A stretch of DNA of 6,308 nucleotides from an uncultured Collinsella sp. (GCA_958438125.1 CAUBQN010000086.1:1-6308), one strand, 5' to 3'; counted from the first letter of the stretch, positions 1 to 5,716 are shown. Translations and numbers: made by a program. Notes: generated from the sequence alone by a model not told the origin.

Positions 1-1235
1 GCCTCCAGGTCCTCGACCGTGGGATAGCTCGGCGCGATGCGGATGTTGGTGTCGCGCGGATCCTTGCCATAAGGCCAGGTAGCACCAGCCGGCGTGAGCT
101 TGACGCCCAGGTCGGCACAAAGCGCTGCGACCTTTTGGGCCGAGCCCTCGGGACCATCAAAGCTCACAAAGTAGCCGCCGCGGGGATGCGTCCAAGTGGC
201 GCAGCCCGTGTCGCCCAAACCCTCGGTGAGCTTGCGCTCGACGGCCTCAAAGCGTGGGCGCAAGAACTCGGCATGCTTTTTCATGTGCTCCTTGACCGCC
301 TCGATGGTGGGAAGGAAGCGTACGTGGCGCAGCTGGTTGAGCTTGTCGGCGCTGATAAGGCCGGCCTTCAGGCGCTTGGAGAACTCCGCGATAACCGCGG
401 GGCTCGCACCGATAAAGCCGATGCCGGCGCCCGGGAAGGTGATCTTGGACGTCGAGGCAAAGGCCACCACGCGGTCCTCGGTGCCCGCCGCGCGAGCGAG
501 GTCAAAGATGTTTGCGAGCTCGTCGGTCTCGTCGTACAGGTCGTGCACGCAGTAGGCGTTGTCCCAGAAGATGCGGAAATCGGGCGCGGCCGTGGGCATC
601 TCGACCAGGCGACGCACGGTGTCCTCGCTAAAGGTGATGCCCGTGGGGTTGGAATACTTGGGCACGCACCAGATACCCTTGATGGAATCGTCGGCGGCAA
701 CGAGGCGCTCGATCTCGTCCATATCGGGGCCGTTGTCGGTCATCGCGACGGGAACGTTCTCGATACCCAGATCGGCGGTGATGCCAAAGTGGCGGTCGTA
801 GCCGGGAACAGGGCACAGGAACTTGACCTTCTTGCCGTCGTGGGCAGCCTCGTAGGCATCCCAGGGCTCGCTGCCGCACGAGCCGCAGCGCCAGAACATA
901 CCGGCGATGTCGTGCTCGATCAGCAGGCTCGACGAACCCAGCACGAGCGTCTGCTCGGCGGGGCAGCCCAGGAACTCCCCCGCCAGCTTGCGTGCCGAAG
1001 GAACGCCCTCAAAGCAGCCGTAGTTGGAACAGTCGACGTTGCCGTCGTGCAGGTCGGCATCGGCATTGAGGATATCGAGCATGGGTCGAGAGATGTCCAC
1101 CTGGGAGGACGACGGCTTGCCGCGGGCCATGTCGAGCGCCAGGCCCTTGGCCTTGACCTCGGCGACCTCGGCTTTGAGCGCCTCGATGGCGGCATCGAGT
1201 TCGGTGGTTTCCATCTTCTGGTAGATCGTCTGCAT
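1..1235 (-). CDS. Aspartate aminotransferase-like PLP enzyme (Corynebacterium-type), C-terminus cut off by window edge
   Basis: Transfers an amino group between an amino acid (probably aspartate/glutamate) and a 2-oxo acid in the cytoplasm, using pyridoxal phosphate. The frame is open from an ATG at 1235 to the window edge, giving 411 residues; the family is usually about 430, so roughly 20 are missing. Visible landmarks: MARGKPSSSQ near residues 36-45, CPVPGYDRHF at 141-150, SNPTG at 195-199, DNAY at 225-228 (D and Y contact the cofactor in this fold), STSK with the presumed PLP lysine K264, and NIRIAPS with R399 as the likely carboxylate-binding arginine. RGKP..Q and PGYDRHF resemble the distinct AspAT class described in Corynebacterium, which is why aspartate is the preferred substrate; alanine or another acceptor remains possible. 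The start is supported by GAAAGG eight bases upstream. A second ATG seven codons in has no comparable site. It is divergent from the small gene at 1385. An unusual CGSCG stretch lies at 117-121. Confidence 0.9.
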   Translation of the reverse strand, partial: MQTIYQKMETTELDAAIEALKAEVAEVKAKGLALDMARGKPSSSQVDISRPMLDILNADADLHDGNVDCSNYGCFEGVPSARKLAGEFLGCPAEQTLVLGSSSLLIEHDIAGMFWRCGSCGSEPWDAYEAAHDGKKVKFLCPVPGYDRHFGITADLGIENVPVAMTDNGPDMDEIERLVAADDSIKGIWCVPKYSNPTGITFSEDTVRRLVEMPTAAPDFRIFWDNAYCVHDLYDETDELANIFDLARAAGTEDRVVAFASTSKITFPGAGIGFIGASPAVIAEFSKRLKAGLISADKLNQLRHVRFLPTIEAVKEHMKKHAEFLRPRFEAVERKLTEGLGDTGCATWTHPRGGYFVSFDGPEGSAQKVAALCADLGVKLTPAGATWPYGKDPRDTNIRIAPSYPTVEDLE

Positions 1236-1276
1236 GGGTGCGACCTTTCACGAAGCGGTACGTTGCAATTCTTCTA

Positions 1277-1282
1277 AGTATA
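1277..1282 (-). promoter_or_regulatory. Candidate -10 box of the aminotransferase promoter
   Basis: Read on the minus strand this is TATACT, five of six matches to TATAAT, about 41 bases before the ATG at 1235. No good -35 box stands 16-18 bases upstream; the nearest TTGCGA is only 11 bases away. The position and AT-rich surroundings make it the best promoter candidate in the divergent spacer, but it rests on the sequence alone. Confidence 0.35.
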
Positions 1283-1315
1283 GACCGCCACCGTCGCAAC
1301 GTTATGAAGCCGTGA

Positions 1316-1321
1316 TAGATT
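1316..1321 (+). promoter_or_regulatory. Candidate extended -10 box for the small gene at 1385
   Basis: TAGATT is preceded by TGA at 1313-1315, giving a TGn-type extended -10 pattern 63 bases before the ATG at 1385. The hexamer matches TATAAT at four of six positions and there is no convincing -35 box. This is a weak call. Confidence 0.2.
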
Positions 1322-1353
1322 AAGTCCATCGCAATGAATTACGAATCGCCGCG

Positions 1354-1365
1354 CATGCCGGCATG
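1354..1365. promoter_or_regulatory. Perfect 12-bp palindrome upstream of the small gene
   Basis: CATGCCGGCATG is its own reverse complement. It ends nine bases before the AAGGAGG ribosome binding site of the gene at 1385, so it would lie in that gene's 5' leader. It could be an operator half-site pair or chance in GC-rich DNA; no bound factor can be named from sequence. Confidence 0.25.
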
Positions 1366-1384
1366 AAGCGCCCAAGGAGGCACT

Positions 1385-1639
1385 ATGGAGTACGGATCGT
1401 TCCAGGCCGAGGAATTCGGCGACCTTCAGCGCCTGGTCGACGGACTGTTTTACGACCGCCACGCCATCGACCGCCTGGATCTGATCGTACAGGCCGAAAT
1501 CTTGGACCTGGCGCCCGATCTCATGGAAATCGTGAACCTGCTACCGCCCGGCTATTACGACCGCCAGTCACTTTGCGACCAGCTCAACTCCGCCTTGGCC
1601 GCCCACGGCTGGGGCGCCGTCTACGGCACCGTGGAATAA
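1385..1639 (+). CDS. Small acidic protein of unknown function (84 residues)
   Basis: I do not recognise a family. Coding is supported by a full AAGGAGG ribosome binding site at 1374-1380, four bases before the ATG, by G/C-ending codons typical of its neighbours, and by the absence of a competing gene on the other strand. The product has 84 residues, with 15 Asp/Glu against four Arg and no Lys at all, so it is strongly negative at neutral pH. It has no signal peptide or membrane segment. The middle (about residues 28-53, rich in Leu, Ile, Asp and Glu) looks helical and amphipathic, and is followed by LPPGYYDR near 52-60 and a tail ending HGWGAVYGTVE. A soluble, probably helical cytoplasmic protein fits, perhaps one that binds a basic partner, but no function can be given. 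It is transcribed alone, away from the aminotransferase, with a hairpin terminator 80 bases after its stop. Confidence 0.8.
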   Translation: MEYGSFQAEEFGDLQRLVDGLFYDRHAIDRLDLIVQAEILDLAPDLMEIVNLLPPGYYDRQSLCDQLNSALAAHGWGAVYGTVE

Positions 1640-1684
1640 ACCTAGTCATTGGGGCCTGTGGTCAAAAAATAGCAAATATGAGTA

Positions 1685-1705
1685 CTGTTACTTTTTTAGT
1701 AACAG
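1685..1705. repeat. Perfect 8-bp inverted repeat, TTTTT loop
   Basis: CTGTTACT at 1685-1692 and AGTAACAG at 1698-1705 are exact inverted copies around five T. On the plus strand no T-run follows, so it is not a standard terminator for the gene at 1385. The block from about 1661 to 1715 is very AT-rich, unlike the surrounding genes. It could be an RNA 3' end structure, a protein site or part of a dispersed repeat; the sequence alone cannot decide. Confidence 0.45.
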
Positions 1706-1718
1706 CGATTTTGAATTA

Positions 1719-1740
1719 AAAAGGCCAGTCTTGGCCTTTT
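1719..1740 (+). terminator. Hairpin terminator after the small gene, possibly bidirectional
   Basis: AAAAGGCCA at 1719-1727 pairs perfectly with TGGCCTTTT at 1732-1740 around a GTCT loop. On the plus strand the terminal four T supply the U-tract for the gene ending at 1639. On the minus strand the same stem is followed by five T and AATT, so it could also back up the nhaA transcript. Confidence 0.75.
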
Positions 1741-1842
1741 GTGTCAGGTTTTGGAAGGATGCATCGGCATTTTTCGTCCAGCCACGCAATCGTTAATGCA
1801 CAGACAGAATAGATTTGTACATTATTTTTCGCGCCTAAAATG

Positions 1843-1881
1843 AAACGCCGTTTGTGACAGTACTCACAAACGGCGTTTTTT
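1843..1881. terminator. Strong 15-bp hairpin terminator, probably serving nhaA and blocking plus-strand read-through
   Basis: Bases 1843-1857 pair perfectly with 1864-1878 around the loop CAGTAC. On the plus strand the stem runs into six T (1876-1881). On the minus strand, the direction of nhaA whose stop is at 1972-1974, it is followed by TTTCATTTTA, a weaker but usable U-rich tail. It lies between two convergent genes, as expected for a two-way terminator. Confidence 0.8.
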
Positions 1882-1923
1882 GGCCACTGGGGTGTCCGGC
1901 AGGTGGCAAGTACCACTCAAAAC

Positions 1924-1938
1924 CGCGTTTTACACGCG
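1924..1938 (-). terminator. Weak hairpin just after nhaA
   Basis: CGCGT and ACGCG form a five-pair stem around a five-base loop, 34 bases after the nhaA stop. On the minus strand it is followed by GTTTTG. The stem is too short to be convincing next to the much stronger hairpin at 1843-1881. Confidence 0.2.
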
Positions 1939-1971
1939 CTCGAGCAGACTCTGGCGTCTGTTTCTACGCGC

Positions 1972-3330
1972 CTACTCGTTCTTGGGCGCGGGGTGCTTGC
2001 AGATCACACTCATGTAGATCATGCCAAGTACGGCCGCGGTGACAGAGCCGGCGAGAATAGCGGCCTTGGCGGCCAGAACCTCAAACTGGGCCGTCGGGAA
2101 GGCAAGGCCGCTGATGAGAATCGACATGGTAAAGCCGATGCCGCCCAGAATGCCCACACCGGCAATCATGTGCCAGTTGACATTGCGCGGCAGCTCGCAG
2201 GCCCTAAGCTTAACCAGGGCAAACGTCATGCCAAAGATACCGATCGGCTTACCCAACAGCATGCCAAAGTACACGCCGAGCGTCACCGGGTCGGTGAGCA
2301 GCGTGCTCATGTCCACGCCCACCAGGCGAACCTGCGCGTTGACGAACGCAAAGATCGGCAGGATCACAAAGTTGACCGGCGTGGAGATCAGACGCTCCAT
2401 GCGAATGAGCGGCGGGGTCACGCGGTGCATAACGCGCTCGACCTTGGTGGTCGAGACGGTAAAGTCATGCTGGCCCAGGATGTGTGCCTCGTCATCGTAG
2501 CGGTCATCGAGCAGCGGCAGGCACTCGCCCAACCAATCGGTGAGGCTATCGAGCTTGACGCCGCACTTGGCCGGGATGGTAAAGGCCAAGATGACGCCGG
2601 CGAGCGTAGCATGCACGCCGCTCTTGAACATGCAGAACCACAGCAGCAGGCCCAGCACCGAGTACGGGGCAAGGCGATAATGCTGCGTCTTGTTGAGCCA
2701 CACGAGCGCACAGGTCACAAGCGCGGCGGCGCCCAACCAAAACGGATTGGGGCTCTGACCGTAGAAGATGGCGATGGCGGCGATGGAGATGAGGTCGTCG
2801 GCGATGGCGAGCGTCGAGAAGAACACGCGCACGCCGTTGGGCACGCGGTTGCCCAAAAGCGACAGCACGCCCAGCGCAAAGGCAATATCGGTTGCCATGG
2901 GAATGGCCCAGCCGTTGTGCGCGCCGGCATGGTTAAAGATCAGATAGATGCAGGCGGGAACGACGACGCCGCCCACGGCCGCCAGCATGGGAAGCATAGC
3001 CTGGCGCGGGTTCTTGAGCTCGCCAACTGTCATCTCGTACTTAAGCTCAATGCCCACCAACAAAAAGAAGATCGCCATGAGGAAGTCGTTGACGAAAAGC
3101 TCAACGGTGAGACCGGCCGTAAGGTTGCCCAGACCCACATACAGCGGGGTCTCCAAAAAGTGATGGATGGCCTCGTAGGCATCGGTGTTGGCGCAAATGA
3201 CGGCGGCGATGGCGGCGAAGACCATGACGGCGGCGGAAATCGTGCCGTTCTCGGTGATGCGCTCCCAAATGTCGTGGCGCTCAAAACGCTTGCGCTCACG
3301 GACGTTGAACAGCTGCTCGGGTGCTGCCAT
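1972..3330 (-). CDS. nhaA: Na+/H+ antiporter NhaA
   Basis: An inner-membrane antiporter that expels Na+ (or Li+) in exchange for H+, serving salt and pH homeostasis. The 452-residue product shows the family's core in order: GIELKYE at 93-99, WAIPMATDIAFALGVLSLLG at 141-160 with D148 (equivalent to E. coli D133), LAIADDL at 174-180 with the ion-binding pair D178/D179 (E. coli D163/D164), and LGKPIGI at 359-365 with K361 (E. coli K300). Many hydrophobic segments run from residue 30 to 445. It is longer than the 388-residue E. coli protein, mainly because of a hydrophilic, charged stretch at about 256-318 between two membrane segments, plus an N-terminal charged tail of about 28 residues. The ATG at 3330 has AGGAG six bases upstream. 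It is the last gene of the minus-strand run and is separated from ppaC by a clear terminator, so it probably has its own promoter. A TAATAC at 3405-3410 is a possible but unsupported -10 box. Confidence 0.96.
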   Translation of the reverse strand: MAAPEQLFNVRERKRFERHDIWERITENGTISAAVMVFAAIAAVICANTDAYEAIHHFLETPLYVGLGNLTAGLTVELFVNDFLMAIFFLLVGIELKYEMTVGELKNPRQAMLPMLAAVGGVVVPACIYLIFNHAGAHNGWAIPMATDIAFALGVLSLLGNRVPNGVRVFFSTLAIADDLISIAAIAIFYGQSPNPFWLGAAALVTCALVWLNKTQHYRLAPYSVLGLLLWFCMFKSGVHATLAGVILAFTIPAKCGVKLDSLTDWLGECLPLLDDRYDDEAHILGQHDFTVSTTKVERVMHRVTPPLIRMERLISTPVNFVILPIFAFVNAQVRLVGVDMSTLLTDPVTLGVYFGMLLGKPIGIFGMTFALVKLRACELPRNVNWHMIAGVGILGGIGFTMSILISGLAFPTAQFEVLAAKAAILAGSVTAAVLGMIYMSVICKHPAPKNE

Positions 3331-3344
3331 GGGCGGCTCCTTTC

Positions 3345-3360
3345 ACGGGAAAGCTCCCGT
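3345..3360 (-). promoter_or_regulatory. Hairpin directly before the nhaA ribosome binding site
   Basis: ACGGGA and TCCCGT form a six-pair stem with a four-base loop in the nhaA leader, ending a few bases before the AAAGGAG site. It has no U-tract in the direction of nhaA, so it is not a terminator. It could affect mRNA stability or ribosome access, or be chance. Confidence 0.3.
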
Positions 3361-3474
3361 CTTAAAAAAGCACGGCCCGCCCAAGTGGCGGCGCCGCGCT
3401 CTAACGTATTACGCTTGCATCTAGCCTACCCTGCACGACAGGCACGCAGGCGTGGCCGAAAAGCGGAACCACAG

Positions 3475-3495
3475 GTTGAACATTATTTGCTCAAC
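3475..3495 (-). repeat. Inverted repeat in the ppaC-nhaA spacer
   Basis: On the minus strand GTTGAGCA and TGTTCAAC form eight pairs, one of them G-U, around AATAA. It lies 145 bases before nhaA, in the one AT-rich patch of a GC-rich spacer. It could be an operator or leader structure for nhaA; no regulator can be named. No -35/-10 pair could be placed with confidence anywhere in this spacer. Confidence 0.3.
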
Positions 3496-3538
3496 GGCAC
3501 GGGCGCGCCTATCCAAGAGACGACGCGGCGCCGTGCAC

Positions 3539-3578
3539 AAAAAACGACCGGAGCGCGGGGCTTCCGCGATCCGGTCGT
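3539..3578 (-). terminator. Intrinsic terminator of ppaC
   Basis: On the minus strand a nine-pair outer stem (3570-3578 with 3544-3552) and a five-pair inner stem (3564-3568 with 3554-3558), split by one mismatch, close on a five-base loop and run into six T. It starts 20 bases after the ppaC stop codon. This is a textbook terminator and it separates ppaC from nhaA. Confidence 0.92.
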
Positions 3579-3597
3579 GGCGTTTGGTCAACTAAAC

Positions 3598-4521
3598 CTA
3601 GCAGGCGGCCATGATGGGGGCAGCGACCTGCTTCTTACGGGAGAGGACGCCCGGCATCCAGACGCCGTCGTGCTCGTCGGCAATGCCCAGGCCCTTCTGA
3701 GCAGCCTCGGTCTCGCCCTCGAGCAGGACCTGCGAGCCCTCCTCCATGATGTCGGTGATGCACAGGACGATGCCGTCGGCACCCTTCTCGGCGGCGTAGG
3801 CGCGCATGGCCTCGCGAATCTCGTCGATCATGCCAAGCGCACGGCTCTTGTCGACAGTCTCGTACTGGCCGATGAGCAGCTTCTTGCCGGCAGGCTCGAA
3901 CATCTTGATGTCGTTGCCGACCATCTCGGCTGCGGTGAAGGAGCCGGACGGACGGGTGAGGAAGACCTCCATGCCAAACTTGACCGGGTCGACGTCCACC
4001 TGCTCGCCGAGCTTGGCGGCGACGGCGCGGTCGACATCGGTGGTGGTGGGGCTCTTGAGCATGAGCGTGTCGGTCATCATGGCCGAGAGCAGCAGCTTGG
4101 CCTGGACGTCGGAAAGCTCAACGCCGAGCACGCCGGCGAGCTTGGTGACGATGGTGCAGCTGGAGCCCCAGGGCAGGCAGATGTAGTGCAGCGGGCCGGC
4201 GGTCTCGAAGTCGCCGATGCGGTGATGATCGACAACGCCAAAGACCGTGGCGTCCTTAAGGCCGGCGACGGACTGGGCAGACTCGTTGTGGTCGGTGAGG
4301 ACGACGAGCTGACCAGCCTCGACGGACTCGATCACGCGGGGCTCGGCGATGCCGGCGTCGGCGAGCAGCTTGGCGGACTCGGCCGGAAGCTGACCAAGGG
4401 CGCAGGCCTCGTAGGTGTTGCCGGCATACTCAACCTGGTTGAGCAGCTGGGACAGGACGACGGCGCTCATGATGGCGTCGTTATCGGGGTTCTGGTGACC
4501 AAAGACAAGAACGTTTGCCAT
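3598..4521 (-). CDS. ppaC: Manganese-dependent inorganic pyrophosphatase (family II, DHH superfamily)
   Basis: Hydrolyses pyrophosphate to two phosphates in the cytoplasm, which drives nucleic acid, protein and activated-sugar synthesis forward. The 307-residue product matches the family's usual length. The N-terminal DHH domain carries FGHQNPDNDA at 7-16 with metal ligands H9, D13 and D15, TDHNE at 76-80 with D77, VDHHR at 97-101 (the DHH motif, with H99 as ligand), and TDT with D151. The C-terminal DHHA2 domain ends with GVLSRKKQ at 291-298, whose Arg and Lys bind substrate phosphate. There is no CBS-domain insert, so this is the short form without nucleotide regulation. The ATG at 4521 has GGAGG six bases upstream. 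It lies 121 bases downstream of glk on the same strand with no canonical terminator between, so partial co-transcription is possible; its own terminator follows at 3539-3578. All key residues are intact. Confidence 0.97.
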   Translation of the reverse strand: MANVLVFGHQNPDNDAIMSAVVLSQLLNQVEYAGNTYEACALGQLPAESAKLLADAGIAEPRVIESVEAGQLVVLTDHNESAQSVAGLKDATVFGVVDHHRIGDFETAGPLHYICLPWGSSCTIVTKLAGVLGVELSDVQAKLLLSAMMTDTLMLKSPTTTDVDRAVAAKLGEQVDVDPVKFGMEVFLTRPSGSFTAAEMVGNDIKMFEPAGKKLLIGQYETVDKSRALGMIDEIREAMRAYAAEKGADGIVLCITDIMEEGSQVLLEGETEAAQKGLGIADEHDGVWMPGVLSRKKQVAAPIMAAC

Positions 4522-4559
4522 GGATATCCTCCACTTGATATGTGTACTTGGACGTAGCT

Positions 4560-4565
4560 ATGGTA
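4560..4565 (-). promoter_or_regulatory. Candidate -10 box for ppaC
   Basis: TACCAT on the minus strand lies 38 bases before the ppaC ATG. The same hexamer in a similar setting (G-rich before, A after) lies 34 bases before the glk ATG. Neither has a good -35 box, so this is a pattern worth noting rather than a firm promoter. Confidence 0.25.
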
Positions 4566-4573
4566 GCACGCCG

Positions 4574-4608
4574 ATGCCGAGCCTTCGCAGACGGAAGGGC
4601 CACGGCAT
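4574..4608. repeat. Nested inverted repeat between glk and ppaC
   Basis: ATGCCG at 4574-4579 pairs with CGGCAT at 4603-4608, and inside it CCTTC at 4582-4586 pairs with GAAGG at 4594-4598 around a seven-base loop. On the minus strand no T-run follows, so it is not an intrinsic terminator for glk. It could be an mRNA processing or stabilising structure between the two genes. Confidence 0.35.
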
Positions 4609-4642
4609 ATTTTGGGGCGCAGCCTTGGCCCCCTTGCACCAG

Positions 4643-5596
4643 CTATTTACCGGCGGCGCGCAGGGCTACGTAGGCGGCACCGATGATGCCGGCGTCGTTT
4701 CCGAGCGAAGCAACCTTAATGGGCGTCTCGCGCGAGGCGGAGAGCGCGTACTGCTTAAAGTGCTCGCGAACCTTGTCGAGGTAAACATCGGCCGAGGCGG
4801 AGGCGCCGCCGCCGATGAGGAACATCTCGGGATCGACCACGTTGGCGATAAGTGCCAGGGCGCGACCGAGATAGTCGGCCATGGTATCGGCCGCGGCCAG
4901 CGCGAGCTTGTCGCCCTCGCGGCAGGCCTGGAACACGTCCTTGGAATCTGAGGGGCCGGTGAGCTCGATGGGCTCGACGCCAGCCTTCTTGCACTCGGCA
5001 AGGTAGTTGCTCACCACACCGGTGGCGCTGGAATACTGCTCCAGGTGGCCATGGCCGCCGCAGCCGCAGGTGCGCTCCTCAGCCGGGTTCAGGCACATGT
5101 GGCCGATCTCGCCGCCGGCACCCACAACGCCCGACACCACGTCGCCGTTGACGATAACGCCGCCGCCCACGCCGGTACCAATGGTGACCATCACCACGTT
5201 CTGTACGCCCTTGGCAGAGCCGAGCCAGGCCTCGCCCATAGCAGCGGCGTTGGCGTCGTTCTCGTACTTAACGACCGCGTCGGGGCAGTGCTCCTGGATG
5301 GCGATCTTGAGCTCGGGCAGGTTGATGGCGATGTTCGCCTTGACCTTGGCATCGCCCGATGCCGGGATGGGGCACGGAACGGCCAGGCCAATGCCCGACA
5401 CAAAGGCACGCGGAATCTGGGCCTTGGCGACCACCTGGTCGATAGCCTCGGTCACCGCGGCAAAGCCCGCAGCGTCAACGATGGGAGGCGTGGGCACGCT
5501 AGCCTTGGCAAGCAGGTTTCCGTCCTCATCGAACAGACCCTCCTTGACCGAGGTGCCGCCGACGTCGATGCCGATGTAATACTGCTTAGGTTCCAT
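4643..5596 (-). CDS. glk: ROK-family glucokinase
   Basis: Phosphorylates glucose with ATP to glucose 6-phosphate in the cytoplasm, the entry step of glycolysis. The 317-residue product has the usual ROK length and landmarks: GIDVGGTSVKEGLF at 9-22 (ATP phosphate loop), ENDANAAAMGE at 112-122 with the presumed catalytic base D114, GTGVGGGVI at 140-148, GEIGH at 162-166 (E163 and H166 contact sugar and metal), the zinc loop CGCGGHGHLEQ at 177-187, and LGNDAGIIGAA near the C-terminus. The zinc loop normally reads CxCGxxGCLE; here the third Cys is His184, which could still bind metal. I chose the ATG at 5596 because GAAAGGCGG stands just upstream and the protein then begins like other family members. 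The frame runs 36 codons further up to 5704, but that part overlaps the leader hairpin and looks non-coding. Other ROK sugar kinases (fructose, N-acetyl sugars) cannot be fully excluded. It is divergent from a GntR-type regulator. Confidence 0.92.
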   Translation of the reverse strand: MEPKQYYIGIDVGGTSVKEGLFDEDGNLLAKASVPTPPIVDAAGFAAVTEAIDQVVAKAQIPRAFVSGIGLAVPCPIPASGDAKVKANIAINLPELKIAIQEHCPDAVVKYENDANAAAMGEAWLGSAKGVQNVVMVTIGTGVGGGVIVNGDVVSGVVGAGGEIGHMCLNPAEERTCGCGGHGHLEQYSSATGVVSNYLAECKKAGVEPIELTGPSDSKDVFQACREGDKLALAAADTMADYLGRALALIANVVDPEMFLIGGGASASADVYLDKVREHFKQYALSASRETPIKVASLGNDAGIIGAAYVALRAAGK

Positions 5597-5630
5597 GGGA
5601 GCCCGCCTTTCTCGTTTAAACATTGCCTGT

Positions 5631-5636
5631 ATGGTA
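5631..5636 (-). promoter_or_regulatory. Candidate proximal -10 box for glk
   Basis: TACCAT on the minus strand, 34 bases before the glk ATG and downstream of the leader hairpin. A start here would bypass that hairpin. No matching -35 box is evident. Confidence 0.25.
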
Positions 5637-5650
5637 CCGCTCCCAAGGCA

Positions 5651-5690
5651 AAAACCTACCAAAAAGGACAGGTTTGTTTTGGCAGGTTTT
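5651..5690 (-). terminator. Terminator-like hairpin upstream of glk (possible attenuator)
   Basis: Bases 5651-5664 and 5677-5690 are inverted copies with one mismatch, which is a G-U pair in minus-strand RNA, around a 12-base loop. In the direction of glk the stem ends in a run of five U followed by GCC. No minus-strand gene lies upstream within the window, so it may control read-through of a long glk leader. The decamer GGnAGGTTTT occurs at both ends of the dyad (once inverted), and a related GGACAGGTTT sits in the loop, so it could instead be a protein operator. Confidence 0.5.
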
Positions 5691-5716
5691 ATCTGGGGAA
5701 GCACAGAGTACGAGAT

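Larger units (their letters stand above)
1640..1971. other. Convergent gene-free spacer (332 bp)
   Basis: This stretch lies between the stop of the small gene and the stop of nhaA, which converge on it. It is much richer in A and T than its flanks. It holds three hairpins (1685-1705, 1719-1740, 1843-1881) and a weak one at 1924-1938, listed separately. A minus-strand frame across 1716-1916 was judged not to be a gene. The 1741-1842 part shows nothing I can assign. Confidence 0.8.

Noticed and set aside
135..1277. A 380-codon open frame on the plus strand
   Set aside because: It is antisense to the clearly recognisable aminotransferase, with no ribosome binding site and no recognisable protein features.
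1278..1285. GTATAGAC as a HutC-type GntR operator in the aminotransferase promoter
   Set aside because: It fits the short GTnTAnAC pattern, but so does much random sequence, it overlaps the candidate -10 box, and the regulator in the window lies far away.
1716..1916. A minus-strand frame of 66 codons with several cysteines (CEYCHKRRF)
   Set aside because: It starts with GTG without a ribosome binding site and runs across two hairpin terminators; the Cys-containing part is simply translated hairpin sequence.
3386..3535. Two CGGCGCCG palindromes in the ppaC-nhaA spacer
   Set aside because: Eight-base GC palindromes are expected in such GC-rich DNA, and their flanks do not match.
3331..3540. 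A Li+/Na+-type riboswitch before nhaA
   Set aside because: Some nhaA genes carry such leaders, but I could not match this spacer to any known motif; only a short hairpin next to the ribosome binding site and one dyad are visible.
1903..4557. An 884-codon open frame on the plus strand
   Set aside because: It runs antisense to nhaA and ppaC, which lie in the same frame as each other, and through the terminator between them. Its product is low-complexity (Gly, Ala, His, Asp-rich) and it has no ribosome binding site. It is the usual shadow of GC-rich codons.
5597..5704. A 36-residue N-terminal extension of glucokinase
   Set aside because: It overlaps the leader hairpin, lacks a ribosome binding site and is absent from the usual family start, while the ATG at 5596 has a good one.
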